Origin: Tepidimonas thermarum | GTDB taxonomy: Bacteria; Pseudomonadota; Gammaproteobacteria; Burkholderiales; Burkholderiaceae_C | Length of the DNA: 58,828 nucleotides | Assembly (NCBI RefSeq): GCF_007556705.1 | Contig: NZ_VJOL01000009.1 | Coordinates: 1-58,828, forward strand | Direction of reading: 5' to 3' | Shown here: one piece after another, positions 8,036 through 16,091 of the stretch | How positions within the stretch are numbered: the stretch's first letter is position 1 | Layout of the letters: every line of letters starts with the position of its first letter | The notes under the pieces: generated by a model | Database searches by the model: none | Told to the model about the DNA's origin: nothing | Seen by the model: the letters and a program-made list of their open reading frames with translations, nothing else | Position numbers and translations under genes: made by a program

Positions 8036-9445
8036 TCAGCTCTTACGTGTGTTCCAGCTCGCCAGCTGCTGGTTGATGAAGTTGCTCAGGCCGCTGTAGC
8101 CGGCCATTTTGGTGTCCAGCATGGTGTATTGGGCGCGCAAGGCGGCCTCGGTGCGCTGCACGCGCTCGTTGATGCGGTCGATCTCGGCGTTCTTGCGCTT
8201 GATCGTCTCTTGCAGACCACGCTCACGGCTGCTGGCGGCCCCACTTGCGGCCAACGCATCCTGCGCAAAGCTCTTGAGCCGTTGCGCGATGCCGCTGCCA
8301 CCCAGCAGCCCGGCCAACCCGTTGGGGTTGTTCAATGCGGTGGCGAGCTGGCTGCTGTCCAGGGTGAGCAGACCCTCGCGGTCAAAGCGGATGCCCGCCT
8401 CGTTGAGCGTGGCGGGGGTATTGCCGCTGACGGTGTCCCCTGCGATGCGGCGCAGCATGGTCAAAATGCCGATGGCCGCCGAGTCCCCGCGCAGGGGGCC
8501 GTTGCCCCCGCCGGTGGGGTCGCTGCGTGTCAGGTCCTTGATCGTGCGGCTTAGCTCGTTGAAAGCGTCACGAAATGCCTCCACCGCCTTTTGCATGCCC
8601 TCGCGGTCATCTTCCACGGTCAAGGTCACAGGCTGGGCGGTTACAGCTTTGGCGGTGAAGGTCACGCCCGCCAGCGTGTCAGAAAAGGTGTTGCTTGCCG
8701 ACGAAACGGCGATGCCTTCCACGGTGATCTGGGCGTCGGTGGCGGGCTGCACCAAGGTCTGACCGTCTGCGAAACCGCCGGCATCGTAGTAGGCCAAACG
8801 TCCCAGCCCGGTGCTGGTGTCGGTGATCAGGGTATCGGTGGCGTCGAAGGCGACCAATTCGAAGCCGTTGGCTTGCCCCGTGTCGGCGCCGCGCACCACC
8901 AGCTGTTCGGTGCTGCCGCTGCGCACCACTGCGGCGCGCACACCCGCGTTGGCGCTGTTGATCTTGCTGGCGATCGTCGCTAGCGTGTCGGTGGCCGATA
9001 CGCTGATGCTGACCGGGGATCCCGACCCCGCAACAAACCCCGTTGGCCCCCACTGTCCCAGTCGGATTTCGAGTCGGCCCGCTTGGCCCACTGTCTCGCC
9101 CGTGTTGAACGCTTGCGTGCGTGTGCTTTGCGCCTGCGCCAGCGCCAAGACTTCCACCTGGTACTGCCCCGTGACCGCGCCGGTTTGCGCGGTCACAGCA
9201 ACACTCTCGGGGGCGCTGGAGCGCGCGACCTGTGCCTGCCAGGTGGCGCTGGCGGCCAGTTTGGCCGCGGCGTCCTGCAGTTTGGCCAGCCCGCCCTTGA
9301 TCTGCCCCCACGCCGATACCGACGACTGAAGCGACCCGATTTGCGACTGGATGTTGGCAATCGGCTTGCGTTCCAGCGCGACCAGCTGGGAGACGATGCT
9401 GTTGACATCAAGGCCGCTGCCGACCCCGGGGGAGGAAATGGCCAT
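8036..9445 (-). CDS. fliD: Flagellar filament cap protein FliD (hook-associated protein 2)
   Basis: Filament cap, 469 aa, exported by the flagellar type III system to the filament tip where it helps flagellin fold and assemble. The N-terminus GVGSGLDVNSIVSQLVALE is the family signature. The C-terminal coiled coil (about residues 415-455, with the KRKNAEIDRINERVQRTEAALR heptads) and the final M-x-x-x-S-x-L-x-x-FINQQL segment are conserved. It lies between two flagellin genes on the same strand. The ATG at 9445 has AGGAGC six bases upstream. A terminator follows directly, so it is transcribed separately from flagellin copy 1. The chaperone genes fliS and fliT, common neighbours, are not in the window. 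Confidence 0.95.
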   Translation of the reverse strand: MAISSPGVGSGLDVNSIVSQLVALERKPIANIQSQIGSLQSSVSAWGQIKGGLAKLQDAAAKLAASATWQAQVARSSAPESVAVTAQTGAVTGQYQVEVLALAQAQSTRTQAFNTGETVGQAGRLEIRLGQWGPTGFVAGSGSPVSISVSATDTLATIASKINSANAGVRAAVVRSGSTEQLVVRGADTGQANGFELVAFDATDTLITDTSTGLGRLAYYDAGGFADGQTLVQPATDAQITVEGIAVSSASNTFSDTLAGVTFTAKAVTAQPVTLTVEDDREGMQKAVEAFRDAFNELSRTIKDLTRSDPTGGGNGPLRGDSAAIGILTMLRRIAGDTVSGNTPATLNEAGIRFDREGLLTLDSSQLATALNNPNGLAGLLGGSGIAQRLKSFAQDALAASGAASSRERGLQETIKRKNAEIDRINERVQRTEAALRAQYTMLDTKMAGYSGLSNFINQQLASWNTRKS

Positions 9446-9475
9446 GGCGTGCTCCTATATGGCAGTGATCCCCTT

Positions 9476-9502
9476 TTTATACCGGGGACCGACCGCTTGC
9501 AA
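9476..9502 (-). promoter_or_regulatory. Possible sigma-70-like promoter of fliD
   Basis: On the minus strand TTGCAA (9502-9497) and TATAAA (9481-9476) are separated by 15 bases. TATAAA lies 30 bases upstream of the fliD start. The short spacer and a 4/6 match at -35 keep this tentative. No convincing sigma-28 site was found here. Confidence 0.35.
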
Positions 9503-9544
9503 GGGGGCGATGAACGGGGTGCGGGCCATCCTTTACAGCGGACC

Positions 9545-9572
9545 GAGGCCGACCGTTGGGACGGCCGGCCTC
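9545..9572 (-). terminator. Long hairpin after flagellin copy 2
   Basis: GAGGCCG at 9545-9551 pairs with CGGCCTC at 9566-9572. The stem continues inward (CCGT/ACGG) after one mismatch, with a TGGG loop. It lies 22 bases past the flagellin stop and would separate it from fliD. There is no T-run on the minus strand, so it may act as a transcript-end stabiliser or a weak terminator. Confidence 0.4.
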
Positions 9573-9593
9573 AGGCGCGCGGTGTGGCGGGTG

Positions 9594-10430
9594 TTACCGC
9601 AACAGTGCCAGCACGTTTTGTGGCAGCTGGTTGGCCTGGGCGATCATGGCGGTGCCGGCCTGCTGCAGGATCTGCGTGCGGCTGAGGTTGGCGGTCTCGG
9701 CCGCGAAGTCGGCATCCATGATGCGGCCGCGGGCGGTGGTCTGTTTTTCGATGCCCACGCGCAGGTTGGTCATGATGTTTTCGAAGCGGCTCATGTAAGC
9801 CCCCAACTCAGCGCGGCGGCCGACGATCGATTGGATAGCAGTGTCGAGTGCGCCCAAAATGGCGCTGATGCTGGCGGCGGAGGCAGTGCTTGAGATCGAC
9901 AAGTTATTCACGATAGAGTTCACACCAGAGGCAGTGCCCAGACTGGCAAACGTGATTGACAAAGTTTGTCCGCCCTGCGCGCCGATTTGGAATACGTACG
10001 AATTGGCACTCGCGCCGAGGATCGCCCGACCGTTGAAATTGGTTTGGTCGCGAATCCGTCCCAACTCAGAGGCGAGCTGACGAAACTCCCGGTTGATGTT
10101 GACACGTTCTTTCGTACCGTTGGTGCCGTTGCCCGCGCGCAGCGCTAAGTCGCGCATGCGCTGCAGCACGTCGGTGACCGTGGACAGGGCGCCGTCGACG
10201 ACCTCCACCATGGACAGCGCATCGGCCGTGTTTTGCAGCGCGACGGTCATGCCGCGCGCTTGGCTGTTCATGCGTTCGGCAATGCCCAAGCCCGCCGCGT
10301 CGTCTTTGGCCGTGTTGATGCGCAGCCCCGACGACAGGCGTGCCATCGTGGTCTGCAGCGACTGCATGTTGTTGACGGTGTTGCGCTGCGCGTTCAAAGA
10401 AATCGGATTGGTATTGATGGACAGGCTCAT
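9594..10430 (-). CDS. fliC: Flagellin, copy 2
   Basis: Second filament subunit, 278 aa, nearly identical to copy 1 over the first ~110 and the last ~75 residues. The two differ in the middle (about residues 112-200). The central part is again short and Ser-rich (SIVNNLSISSTASAASIS) and its DNA is visibly richer in A/T than the ends. The conserved D0/D1 blocks are the same as in copy 1 and the protein ends NQLPQNVLALLR. The ATG at 10430 has an AGGAGCG site. A sigma-28-like promoter lies about 95 bases upstream. It is transcribed toward fliD, with a hairpin in between. Confidence 0.95.
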   Translation of the reverse strand: MSLSINTNPISLNAQRNTVNNMQSLQTTMARLSSGLRINTAKDDAAGLGIAERMNSQARGMTVALQNTADALSMVEVVDGALSTVTDVLQRMRDLALRAGNGTNGTKERVNINREFRQLASELGRIRDQTNFNGRAILGASANSYVFQIGAQGGQTLSITFASLGTASGVNSIVNNLSISSTASAASISAILGALDTAIQSIVGRRAELGAYMSRFENIMTNLRVGIEKQTTARGRIMDADFAAETANLSRTQILQQAGTAMIAQANQLPQNVLALLR

Positions 10431-10523
10431 GACGGTCGCTCCTGTGTGAAAAAGCCCGGGTAGTTCCGCGCAGCCGGCCCCGTGCCGACCGCTGTTGAAC
10501 CGTGTGCTATCCGGTTGCCTGCT

Positions 10524-10550
10524 ATATCGGGCGCGGTGGCGCGAACTTGA
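10524..10550 (-). promoter_or_regulatory. Sigma-28 (FliA) type promoter for flagellin copy 2
   Basis: On the minus strand TCAA (10550-10547), a 15-base spacer and CCCGATAT (10531-10524) match the FliA consensus TAAA-N15-GCCGATAA at 3/4 and 6/8 positions with the exact spacing. It would give an untranslated leader of roughly 85 bases before the flagellin ATG. Confidence 0.6.
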
Positions 10551-10626
10551 GGGTCACCGCCCGTTTTTTTGCGCGATGGCCCACTGGCCCCAGGGCGGCG
10601 CGGTGGTCCCTACAATCACCCCACCG

Positions 10627-11906
10627 ATGAACGGCGCCACCCAATCCCCCGTCCCCCTGCCCACCGAGCAGTTGCGCGTGGGCATGACGCTGCCGTTTAC
10701 GCTGCTCGACGCGGCGGGGCGCACGTTGCTGGCCAAGGGCCAGCGCATCGAGGACGAGCAGCAGCTGCGCCTGCTCAAGGAACGGCGGCAGGTGTTCGTG
10801 CCCTTTGAGGAGTCGGAGCTGGCCGTCAAGGTGATGATGACAGGCTTGCTGGAGCTGGACCGCCGCGGCGCAGCGATCAAGGACTTGGACCGCTACGTCC
10901 GGCTGGATGGCGACACCGCGCCGGAGGCCGAGCCGCTGCGGGGCACGGTGCCGGAGCAGTGCGCCGAGGTGGCAGCGCGCCTGCGCCGGTTGTTGGCGGC
11001 GATCGAGCAGGGTGCGCTTGCGCCGTCCGACGCCCCCGCGCGCTGGCAGCGCCTGTGGTGGGATATCGAACAGTTGGTGGCCCACGATGCGTTGGCGGAT
11101 ACCACGGTGCTGGTGCTGACCTACCGGGTCTGCATCAGCCCGGCCGACTACAGCGTGCTGCACGCGCTGCAATGCGCGGTGTTGGCCCGTTTGCTGGCGC
11201 CGGTGCTGCGGTTGGGCGATGCCGAGGCGCGCGCCCTGGTGTTGGCCACGGCGAGCATGAACGTGGCCATGCTGCGGCTGCAGGACGCGCTGGCCCAGCA
11301 GACGGCGCCGCCGTCGCCCGCGCAGCGCGCGCAGATCGACGCGCACGCCGCCGAGGGCGTCAAGCTGCTGCGCGCAGCGGGCATCGACGATCCGCTGTGG
11401 CTGGAGGCGGTGCGGCTGCACCACGCGCCGTTACCACCGGGTGTTGCGTTGGCGCAACGTTCGCCGGCCCAGCGGTTGGCGCATGTGATGCAGGTGCTGG
11501 ACCGCTACACCGCGTCGATGAGCCCGCGCGCGAGCCGACCCGGGCGCACCGCCAAGGATGCGGCGCGCACCGCGATTTTGTTTCGCACCGGGGGCACGCA
11601 GGACGAGGTGGGGCTGGCCCTGGTGCAGCGCCTGGGGATGTACCCGCCGGGGACCTTTGTGCGCCTCAAAGGGGGGAGCTGGCCCTGGTGCTGCGCCGTG
11701 GCGCCCGTGCCGCGACGCCGGTGGCGGCCGTGGTGGTCAACCGCGCGGGCGAGCCGCTGGGCAGCCCCAAGCTGGTCAACACCGCGCGCCCGGATTACGA
11801 GGTGAGCGATCCGGTGCCGGGGTCGTCGGTGCGCGCGCGCATCGATTTGGAGGAGATGGCCAAGCTGCTGGCGTTTTCGCGCACGCCCGCAGCGGGCATG
11901 CCCTAG
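10627..11906 (+). pseudogene. HD-GYP-like protein with a single-base frameshift near its end
   Basis: From ATG 10627 the frame encodes an N-terminal domain common in HD-GYP proteins (LRVGMTLPFTLLDAAGRTLL) and an HD-type helical domain (residues ~170-300). The catalytic residues are largely replaced: where HDIGK is expected there is ASMNVAM, and the GYP region is LHHAPLPPG, as in a degenerate subfamily I know from Comamonadaceae. At the six-G run 11671-11676 the frame breaks. One added G restores a conserved ending (GELALVLRRGARAATPVAAVVVNRAGEPLG) that runs to TAG 11906 and gives 426 aa. Without it the protein ends at 11805 with an unrelated tail. This is either a sequencing error, a real mutation or slippage. 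TACAAT at 10611-10616 could be a -10 element. Confidence 0.75.
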
Positions 11907-11926
11907 AGGGGCCGGCGGGAGCGGGC

Positions 11927-12049
11927 ATGGCGCCGCGCGAGCACACGGCATACGTTTGGCTGCCGTGGCGCGAGGCGGCGGATCGCTGCTTTTCGCCGTC
12001 CAACGCCGAGGCCATTCTGTGGCTGCCGCGGTTGGCGGTCAGGGAATGA
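11927..12049 (+). pseudogene. nudB: C-terminal remnant of a NUDIX hydrolase, probably nudB
   Basis: A 40-codon tail remains (EHTAYVWLPWREAADRCF followed by SPSNAEAILWLP). This is the conserved end of the dihydroneopterin triphosphate diphosphatase NudB; the EH...W and CFSPSNAEAI pattern is distinctive. The whole protein should be about 150 aa with a NUDIX box, and no NUDIX box or earlier part is found upstream, where the HD-GYP-like gene ends 20 bases before. It is therefore a 5'-deleted remnant. It stands four genes upstream of folE, the preceding step of folate synthesis. An ATG at 11927 happens to open the fragment but no ribosome site of note is present. Confidence 0.65.
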
Positions 12050-12081
12050 CGCCCGTATCGTGCAGCCGCAGCCTAGGAGGA

Positions 12082-12702
12082 CTACCACGTGCGCGGCTCG
12101 AAGCCGGGCTGGTTTCTCAGCACCACGTCGTCATCGGCTTGCACCAGCACGTACAGGCCTTGCTTGTCGGCGTAGCGCACCACCTCATCGGGCGCCCCCA
12201 TGGCCGCGACCGCACCGTGAAGCTGCTTGTCGGCGTACTCGGGGAAGGCTGCCTTGAGGCGCCCCAGGCGATCCAGGTGCTCATCGACATCGTCGGTGGT
12301 CAGGCGGCTTTTGCATTCCACGGCAATGGCGTGGTCGCCGTTGATCACCAACAGGTCGATCTCCATCGTCGTTTGGCCCGCGTCGTTGCGCGCGCGGACG
12401 TTGGGCATCACCCGGTGCACGGGGATGCCCCGTTCTTGAAAAAGGCGCACCACGGCAGGCTCGACCATGTCCTGCACAAATTGCCCCAAGCGGTTGCCCA
12501 GGCGCCCCAACTGACGTTCGAGCGCGCGGATCCGGCGGTCCGTCTCTTTGCCCGATTCGCGCAAGTCGCGGATAAGGCGGTCGGTCTCCTGCATGCGGCG
12601 ATCGGTTTCCTGCATGCGACGGTCGGTTTCCTTGCCCTGTTCGGCAAGGCCCAAGATCATCGCTTTGAGATCGTCCCATGAGATGTCGGCAGCGGTGGTC
12701 AT
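12082..12702 (-). CDS. DUF3782-like protein with repeated coiled coil and nuclease-fold C-terminus
   Basis: 206 aa. Residues ~20-75 are a predicted coiled coil built on ETDRRMQ-type heptads, three of them nearly perfect. The C-terminal part has EIDLLVINGDHAIAVECKS, a D-x(n)-E-x-K arrangement of the PD-(D/E)XK nuclease superfamily. Proteins of this build (DUF3782 and relatives) are frequent in cyanobacteria and thermophiles and have no established function. The gene sits on the opposite strand between the nudB remnant and the endonuclease gene, which suggests it was inserted there. There is no signal peptide or membrane segment. Whether it cuts nucleic acid is unknown. Confidence 0.75.
   Translation of the reverse strand: MTTAADISWDDLKAMILGLAEQGKETDRRMQETDRRMQETDRLIRDLRESGKETDRRIRALERQLGRLGNRLGQFVQDMVEPAVVRLFQERGIPVHRVMPNVRARNDAGQTTMEIDLLVINGDHAIAVECKSRLTTDDVDEHLDRLGRLKAAFPEYADKQLHGAVAAMGAPDEVVRYADKQGLYVLVQADDDVVLRNQPGFEPRTW
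12580..12645. repeat. About three copies of a 21-bp tandem repeat inside the DUF3782-like gene
   Basis: The unit CGGTCGGTTTCCTGCATGCG (plus one base) recurs at 21-bp spacing, with small differences, in roughly 12580-12645. Each unit encodes one heptad of the coiled coil, so gain or loss of units would change the coil length without breaking the frame. Confidence 0.65.
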
Positions 12703-12866
12703 GGTGTGGCGCTTGCGTCGCGGAGGCGAAGACTGCTGTTGGATTCTATCGTCGCCACCCGAGTTCAGGTGTGCACAAGCCCAGACGCCGCCTGTCGTGG
12801 CCGCTGCCCAAGCGGTAGCCAGTCAACCGCCTCCGCTCGGGGGCGAATTGCTGGCATCATCCGCGC

Positions 12867-13655
12867 ATGACGACGCTGCGCGTGGCCACCTACAACATCC
12901 ACAAGGGGGTGCAGGGGGTGGGGCCGCTCAAGCGGCTGGAAATCCACAACCTGGGCCGCGCGGTGGCGGCGTTGCAAGCCGATGTGGTGTGCCTGCAGGA
13001 GGTGCGGGCCTACCACCGGCGGCTGCAGCACCGCTTTGGCCACTGGCCGGCGGGCGATCAGGCGCAGTTTTTGGCCCCGCCGGGTTACCACGCCGTGTAC
13101 CGCACCAACGCCGTCACCCGGCACGGGGAACACGGCAACGCGGTGCTCAGCCGCTTTGCGGTGCTGGCGCACGGGCACCAGGATGTGTCCGATCACCGCT
13201 TCGAGCAGCGCGGCTTGCTCCATGTGGCGCTGGCAGTGCCCGGCGGGGGCACGGACCTCGGGGTCGCGGGGGCGGCCCGGCCGTTGGCTGCGCCCGCGTC
13301 CGCGCAGACGGTGCACGTGATCGTGGTGCACCTGGGCCTGATCCACGCCAGCCGCCAGCGGCAGGTGCAGGCGCTGGGGCGGTTCATGGCGGCCCATGTG
13401 GCGCCGGATGCGCCGTTGATCGTGGCAGGGGACTTCAACGACTGGGGTGAGCGCCTGCACGACGCGCTGGCGGCGCTGGGCTTGCGCAGCGCGGCGCAGC
13501 GCGTGCCCACCTTTCCGTCGCGCTGGCCGCTGCTGCCGCTGGACCGCATTTACGCGCGCGGGCTGACGGTGCGGTCGCTGGCCACGCCCCATGGCGGCGG
13601 CTGGGGGCGTTGGTCGGACCACCTGCCCCTGATCGCGGAGCTGGAGCTGCCATGA
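12867..13655 (+). CDS. Endonuclease/exonuclease/phosphatase family protein
   Basis: 262 aa, metal-dependent DNase I-like fold. The motifs in order are ATYNIHKG, VVCLQEV, HLGLIHASR, GDFNDW and SDHLPL, covering the catalytic Asn, Glu, Asp and His residues. The substrate is not predictable: members act on DNA, RNA or phospholipids. Coupling to a cardiolipin synthase gene (the stop overlaps the next start as ATGA) is common in this order and may hint at a membrane-lipid role. The start ATG 12867 is fixed by the conserved N-terminal strand. Confidence 0.88.
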   Translation: MTTLRVATYNIHKGVQGVGPLKRLEIHNLGRAVAALQADVVCLQEVRAYHRRLQHRFGHWPAGDQAQFLAPPGYHAVYRTNAVTRHGEHGNAVLSRFAVLAHGHQDVSDHRFEQRGLLHVALAVPGGGTDLGVAGAARPLAAPASAQTVHVIVVHLGLIHASRQRQVQALGRFMAAHVAPDAPLIVAGDFNDWGERLHDALAALGLRSAAQRVPTFPSRWPLLPLDRIYARGLTVRSLATPHGGGWGRWSDHLPLIAELELP

Positions 13656-14893
13656 GCGCCGGGTTGCGGCCAGGCCACCGCCTGCGCCTGCTCGAAGGCG
13701 CGCGGGCGCTGTTTCCCGCCATGGTGCAGGCCATGGACCGCGCGCGCCACCTGGTGCATGTGGAGACGTACATCTTTTACTTTGCCCACGACGCCCTGGC
13801 CGTGGCCGAGGCCATGGAGCGCGCCGCGCGGCGCGGCGTGACGGTGCGGCTGGTGGTCGACGCCATCGGCACGCCGCAGGTGCCGCTGGCGTGGCAGCAG
13901 CGCTTTGCGGCCGCGGGCGTGCAATGGCGCACCTACGCGCCCCTGGGCCGGCTCGGGCTGCTCATCCCCAGCCGCTGGCGGCGCCTGCACCGCAAGCTGT
14001 GCGTGGTCGATGGCATGGTGGGCTTTTGCGGCGGCATCAACCTGATCGACGATTGCGACGACGTGGTGCTGGGCCGCCTGGCAGCGCCACGCCTGGACTA
14101 CGCGGTGGAGGTCAGCGGCCCACTGGTGGGCGACATGTTGGCGACGATGGAGCGCCTGTGGTGGCGGCTGGTGGCGGTGCGGCAGGCGCGCGCGCGGCAC
14201 TTTCGCGCGGCCTGGCAGGCCTGGCGCAGCGCGCTCGACAGTGGCGAGTTGCAAGCCTGGTGGGGTGGATGGCTGGCGCAGCGCGATGCCGATGCTGCCA
14301 ATGCGCCGTCCGTGCACGGGGCAGCGGCCGCCGTGTTGTGGCGCGACAACGTGCGCCACCGGCACGACATCGAGCAGGCGTACCTGCAGGCGATTGCCCG
14401 CGCGCGGCGCGAGGTCGTCATTGCCAATGCCTATTTCATTCCAGGCCGGCGTCTGCGCCGTGCGCTGGCGCAGGCCGTAGCGCGCGGGGTGCGCGTGCGC
14501 CTGCTGGTGCAGGGCAAGTACGAGCGCTTTTTGCAATACCACGCGCCGCGCCCGGTGCACGCATGGCTGTTGCGCGCGGGGGTGGAAATCCACGAGTACG
14601 CCCCCAGCGCGCTGCACGCCAAGGTGGCGGTGGTGGACGAGCACTGGGCCACCGTGGGGTCCACCAACCTCGACCCCATCAGCCTGCTGTTGGCGCGCGA
14701 AGCCAACGTGGTGACCACCGATGCCCGCTTTGCCCGCCACCTGCGCGCGCGGCTGGACCACCTGATGCGCACCGCGGGCGTGGCGCTGGACCACGCGGCC
14801 TTGCAACGCCGCCCCTGGCACGAGCGCCTGCGCGACTGGGTGGCCTTTGCGGTGATGCGCGCCGTGCTGTTTTTGACCGGGCACCGCTACTGA
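13652..14893 (+). CDS. clsB: Cardiolipin synthase ClsB (phospholipase D family)
   Basis: 413 aa with two HKD motifs, LHRKLCVVDG in the first half and LHAKVAVVDEHWATVGSTNLDP in the second, the latter with the GSxNxD element. Family members join two phosphatidyl units to make cardiolipin at the inner membrane. The ClsB type lacks N-terminal membrane helices, as here. ATG 13652 overlaps the stop of the preceding gene by 4 bases. The protein is Arg/Ala-rich but otherwise of normal length. Confidence 0.88.
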   Translation: MSAGLRPGHRLRLLEGARALFPAMVQAMDRARHLVHVETYIFYFAHDALAVAEAMERAARRGVTVRLVVDAIGTPQVPLAWQQRFAAAGVQWRTYAPLGRLGLLIPSRWRRLHRKLCVVDGMVGFCGGINLIDDCDDVVLGRLAAPRLDYAVEVSGPLVGDMLATMERLWWRLVAVRQARARHFRAAWQAWRSALDSGELQAWWGGWLAQRDADAANAPSVHGAAAAVLWRDNVRHRHDIEQAYLQAIARARREVVIANAYFIPGRRLRRALAQAVARGVRVRLLVQGKYERFLQYHAPRPVHAWLLRAGVEIHEYAPSALHAKVAVVDEHWATVGSTNLDPISLLLAREANVVTTDARFARHLRARLDHLMRTAGVALDHAALQRRPWHERLRDWVAFAVMRAVLFLTGHRY

Positions 14894-14928
14894 TGGTGGG
14901 GTTGCATGGTCGGTGTTAGGATGGCGCC

Positions 14929-15654
14929 ATGCTCATGAAAGCCCCCGAGACCATGACCGACGATACCCGTCCCGACGAGGGCGTGCCGGTTTCCGTGCGC
15001 ATCCGCGAGCGGATCCAGGCCGCGCGCAAGCGCTTCCACGCCAACGACAACATCGCCGACTTCATCCAGCCCGGGGAGCTCGAGCAGCTGCTCGACGAGG
15101 TGACCGAAAAAATGCAGGCCGTGCTCGATGCCATGGTCATCGACACCCGCAACGACCACAACACCGAGGACACCGCCCGCCGCGTGGCCAAGATGTACCT
15201 CAAGGAGGTGTTCGCGGGCCGCTACGTGCAGGCGCCCACGATCACCGAATTCCCCAACGCCGAGCACCTCAACGAGCTCATGATCGTGGGGCCCATCACG
15301 GTGCGCAGTGCCTGCAGCCACCACTTCTGCCCGGTCATCGGCAAGGTGTGGATCGGCATCATGCCCAACGAGCACACCAACGTGATTGGGCTGAGCAAGT
15401 ACGCGCGGCTGGCCGAGTGGGTGATGGGGCGGCCGCAAATCCAGGAAGAGGCCGTGGTCCAGCTGGCCGACCTGATCCAGGAAAAAACCCAGCCCGACGG
15501 GCTGGCCATCGTGATGGAGGCCACGCACTACTGCATGGCCTGGCGCGGCGTCAAGGACATGGACAGCCGCATGATCAACTCGGTGATGCGCGGGGTGTTT
15601 TTGAAGGATGCCAACCTGCGCCGCGAATTTTTGTCGTTGATCCCGCGGGGTTGA
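14929..15654 (+). CDS. folE: GTP cyclohydrolase I FolE
   Basis: Converts GTP to 7,8-dihydroneopterin triphosphate, the first step of folate (tetrahydrobiopterin-type) synthesis. 241 aa. The zinc/active-site motif SACSHHFCPVIGKVW and the later THYCMAWRGV supply the Cys and His ligands, and DNIADFI and EDTARRVAKMY are typical. The N-terminal ~35 residues are variable. Two ATGs (14929 and 14935) are possible starts. The stop is 4 bases before the BLUF gene, so the two are probably one transcript. Confidence 0.95.
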   Translation: MLMKAPETMTDDTRPDEGVPVSVRIRERIQAARKRFHANDNIADFIQPGELEQLLDEVTEKMQAVLDAMVIDTRNDHNTEDTARRVAKMYLKEVFAGRYVQAPTITEFPNAEHLNELMIVGPITVRSACSHHFCPVIGKVWIGIMPNEHTNVIGLSKYARLAEWVMGRPQIQEEAVVQLADLIQEKTQPDGLAIVMEATHYCMAWRGVKDMDSRMINSVMRGVFLKDANLRREFLSLIPRG

Positions 15655-15658
15655 GGCC

Positions 15659-16084
15659 ATGCTGGTGCGACTGCTCTATGTCAGCCGGGCGGTGGACCCG
15701 GACACGTCGGCGGCGATCGAGTCGATCCTGGCCTCGGCGCGGCGTCATAACCTGCACAACGGCATCACCGGCATTCTGTGCTACGGCGGCGGCATCTTTT
15801 TGCAGGCCATCGAAGGCGGGCGCGGCGCCGTCAACCGTCTGTACAAGCAGATCATCGAGGACCCGCGCCACAAGGACATCGAGCTGCTGCTCTACGAAGA
15901 GATCACCGAGCGGCGCTTTGGCGGCTGGACCATGGGCCAGGTCAACCTGACCAAGCTCAACACCTCGATCGTGCTCAAATACTCCGAGCGGCCCGAGTTC
16001 GACCCCTACGCCGTCTCGGGCCAGGTGTCGCTGGCGCTGCTGGAAGAACTGATGGCCACGGCCAGCATCATCGGCCGCATCTGA
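15659..16084 (+). CDS. BLUF-domain blue-light sensor
   Basis: Flavin-binding photoreceptor, 141 aa: one BLUF domain plus a short C-terminal helix. The photocycle residues align with AppA: Tyr7 (AppA Y21), Asn31 (N45), Gln49 in FLQAIEG (Q63), Trp89 and Met91 near the end of the domain. The spacings Tyr-Asn 24 and Tyr-Gln 42 match exactly. No output domain is attached, so signalling would be through a protein partner. It begins 4 bases after folE; folE-BLUF coupling may be chance or may put light sensing next to pterin supply. Confidence 0.92.
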   Translation: MLVRLLYVSRAVDPDTSAAIESILASARRHNLHNGITGILCYGGGIFLQAIEGGRGAVNRLYKQIIEDPRHKDIELLLYEEITERRFGGWTMGQVNLTKLNTSIVLKYSERPEFDPYAVSGQVSLALLEELMATASIIGRI

Positions 16085-16091
16085 GGCGCGC

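Noticed and set aside
12703-12866. Gap between the DUF3782-like gene and the endonuclease gene, examined for a small gene or RNA
   Set aside because: No frame with a ribosome site and no clear hairpin or promoter pair was found.
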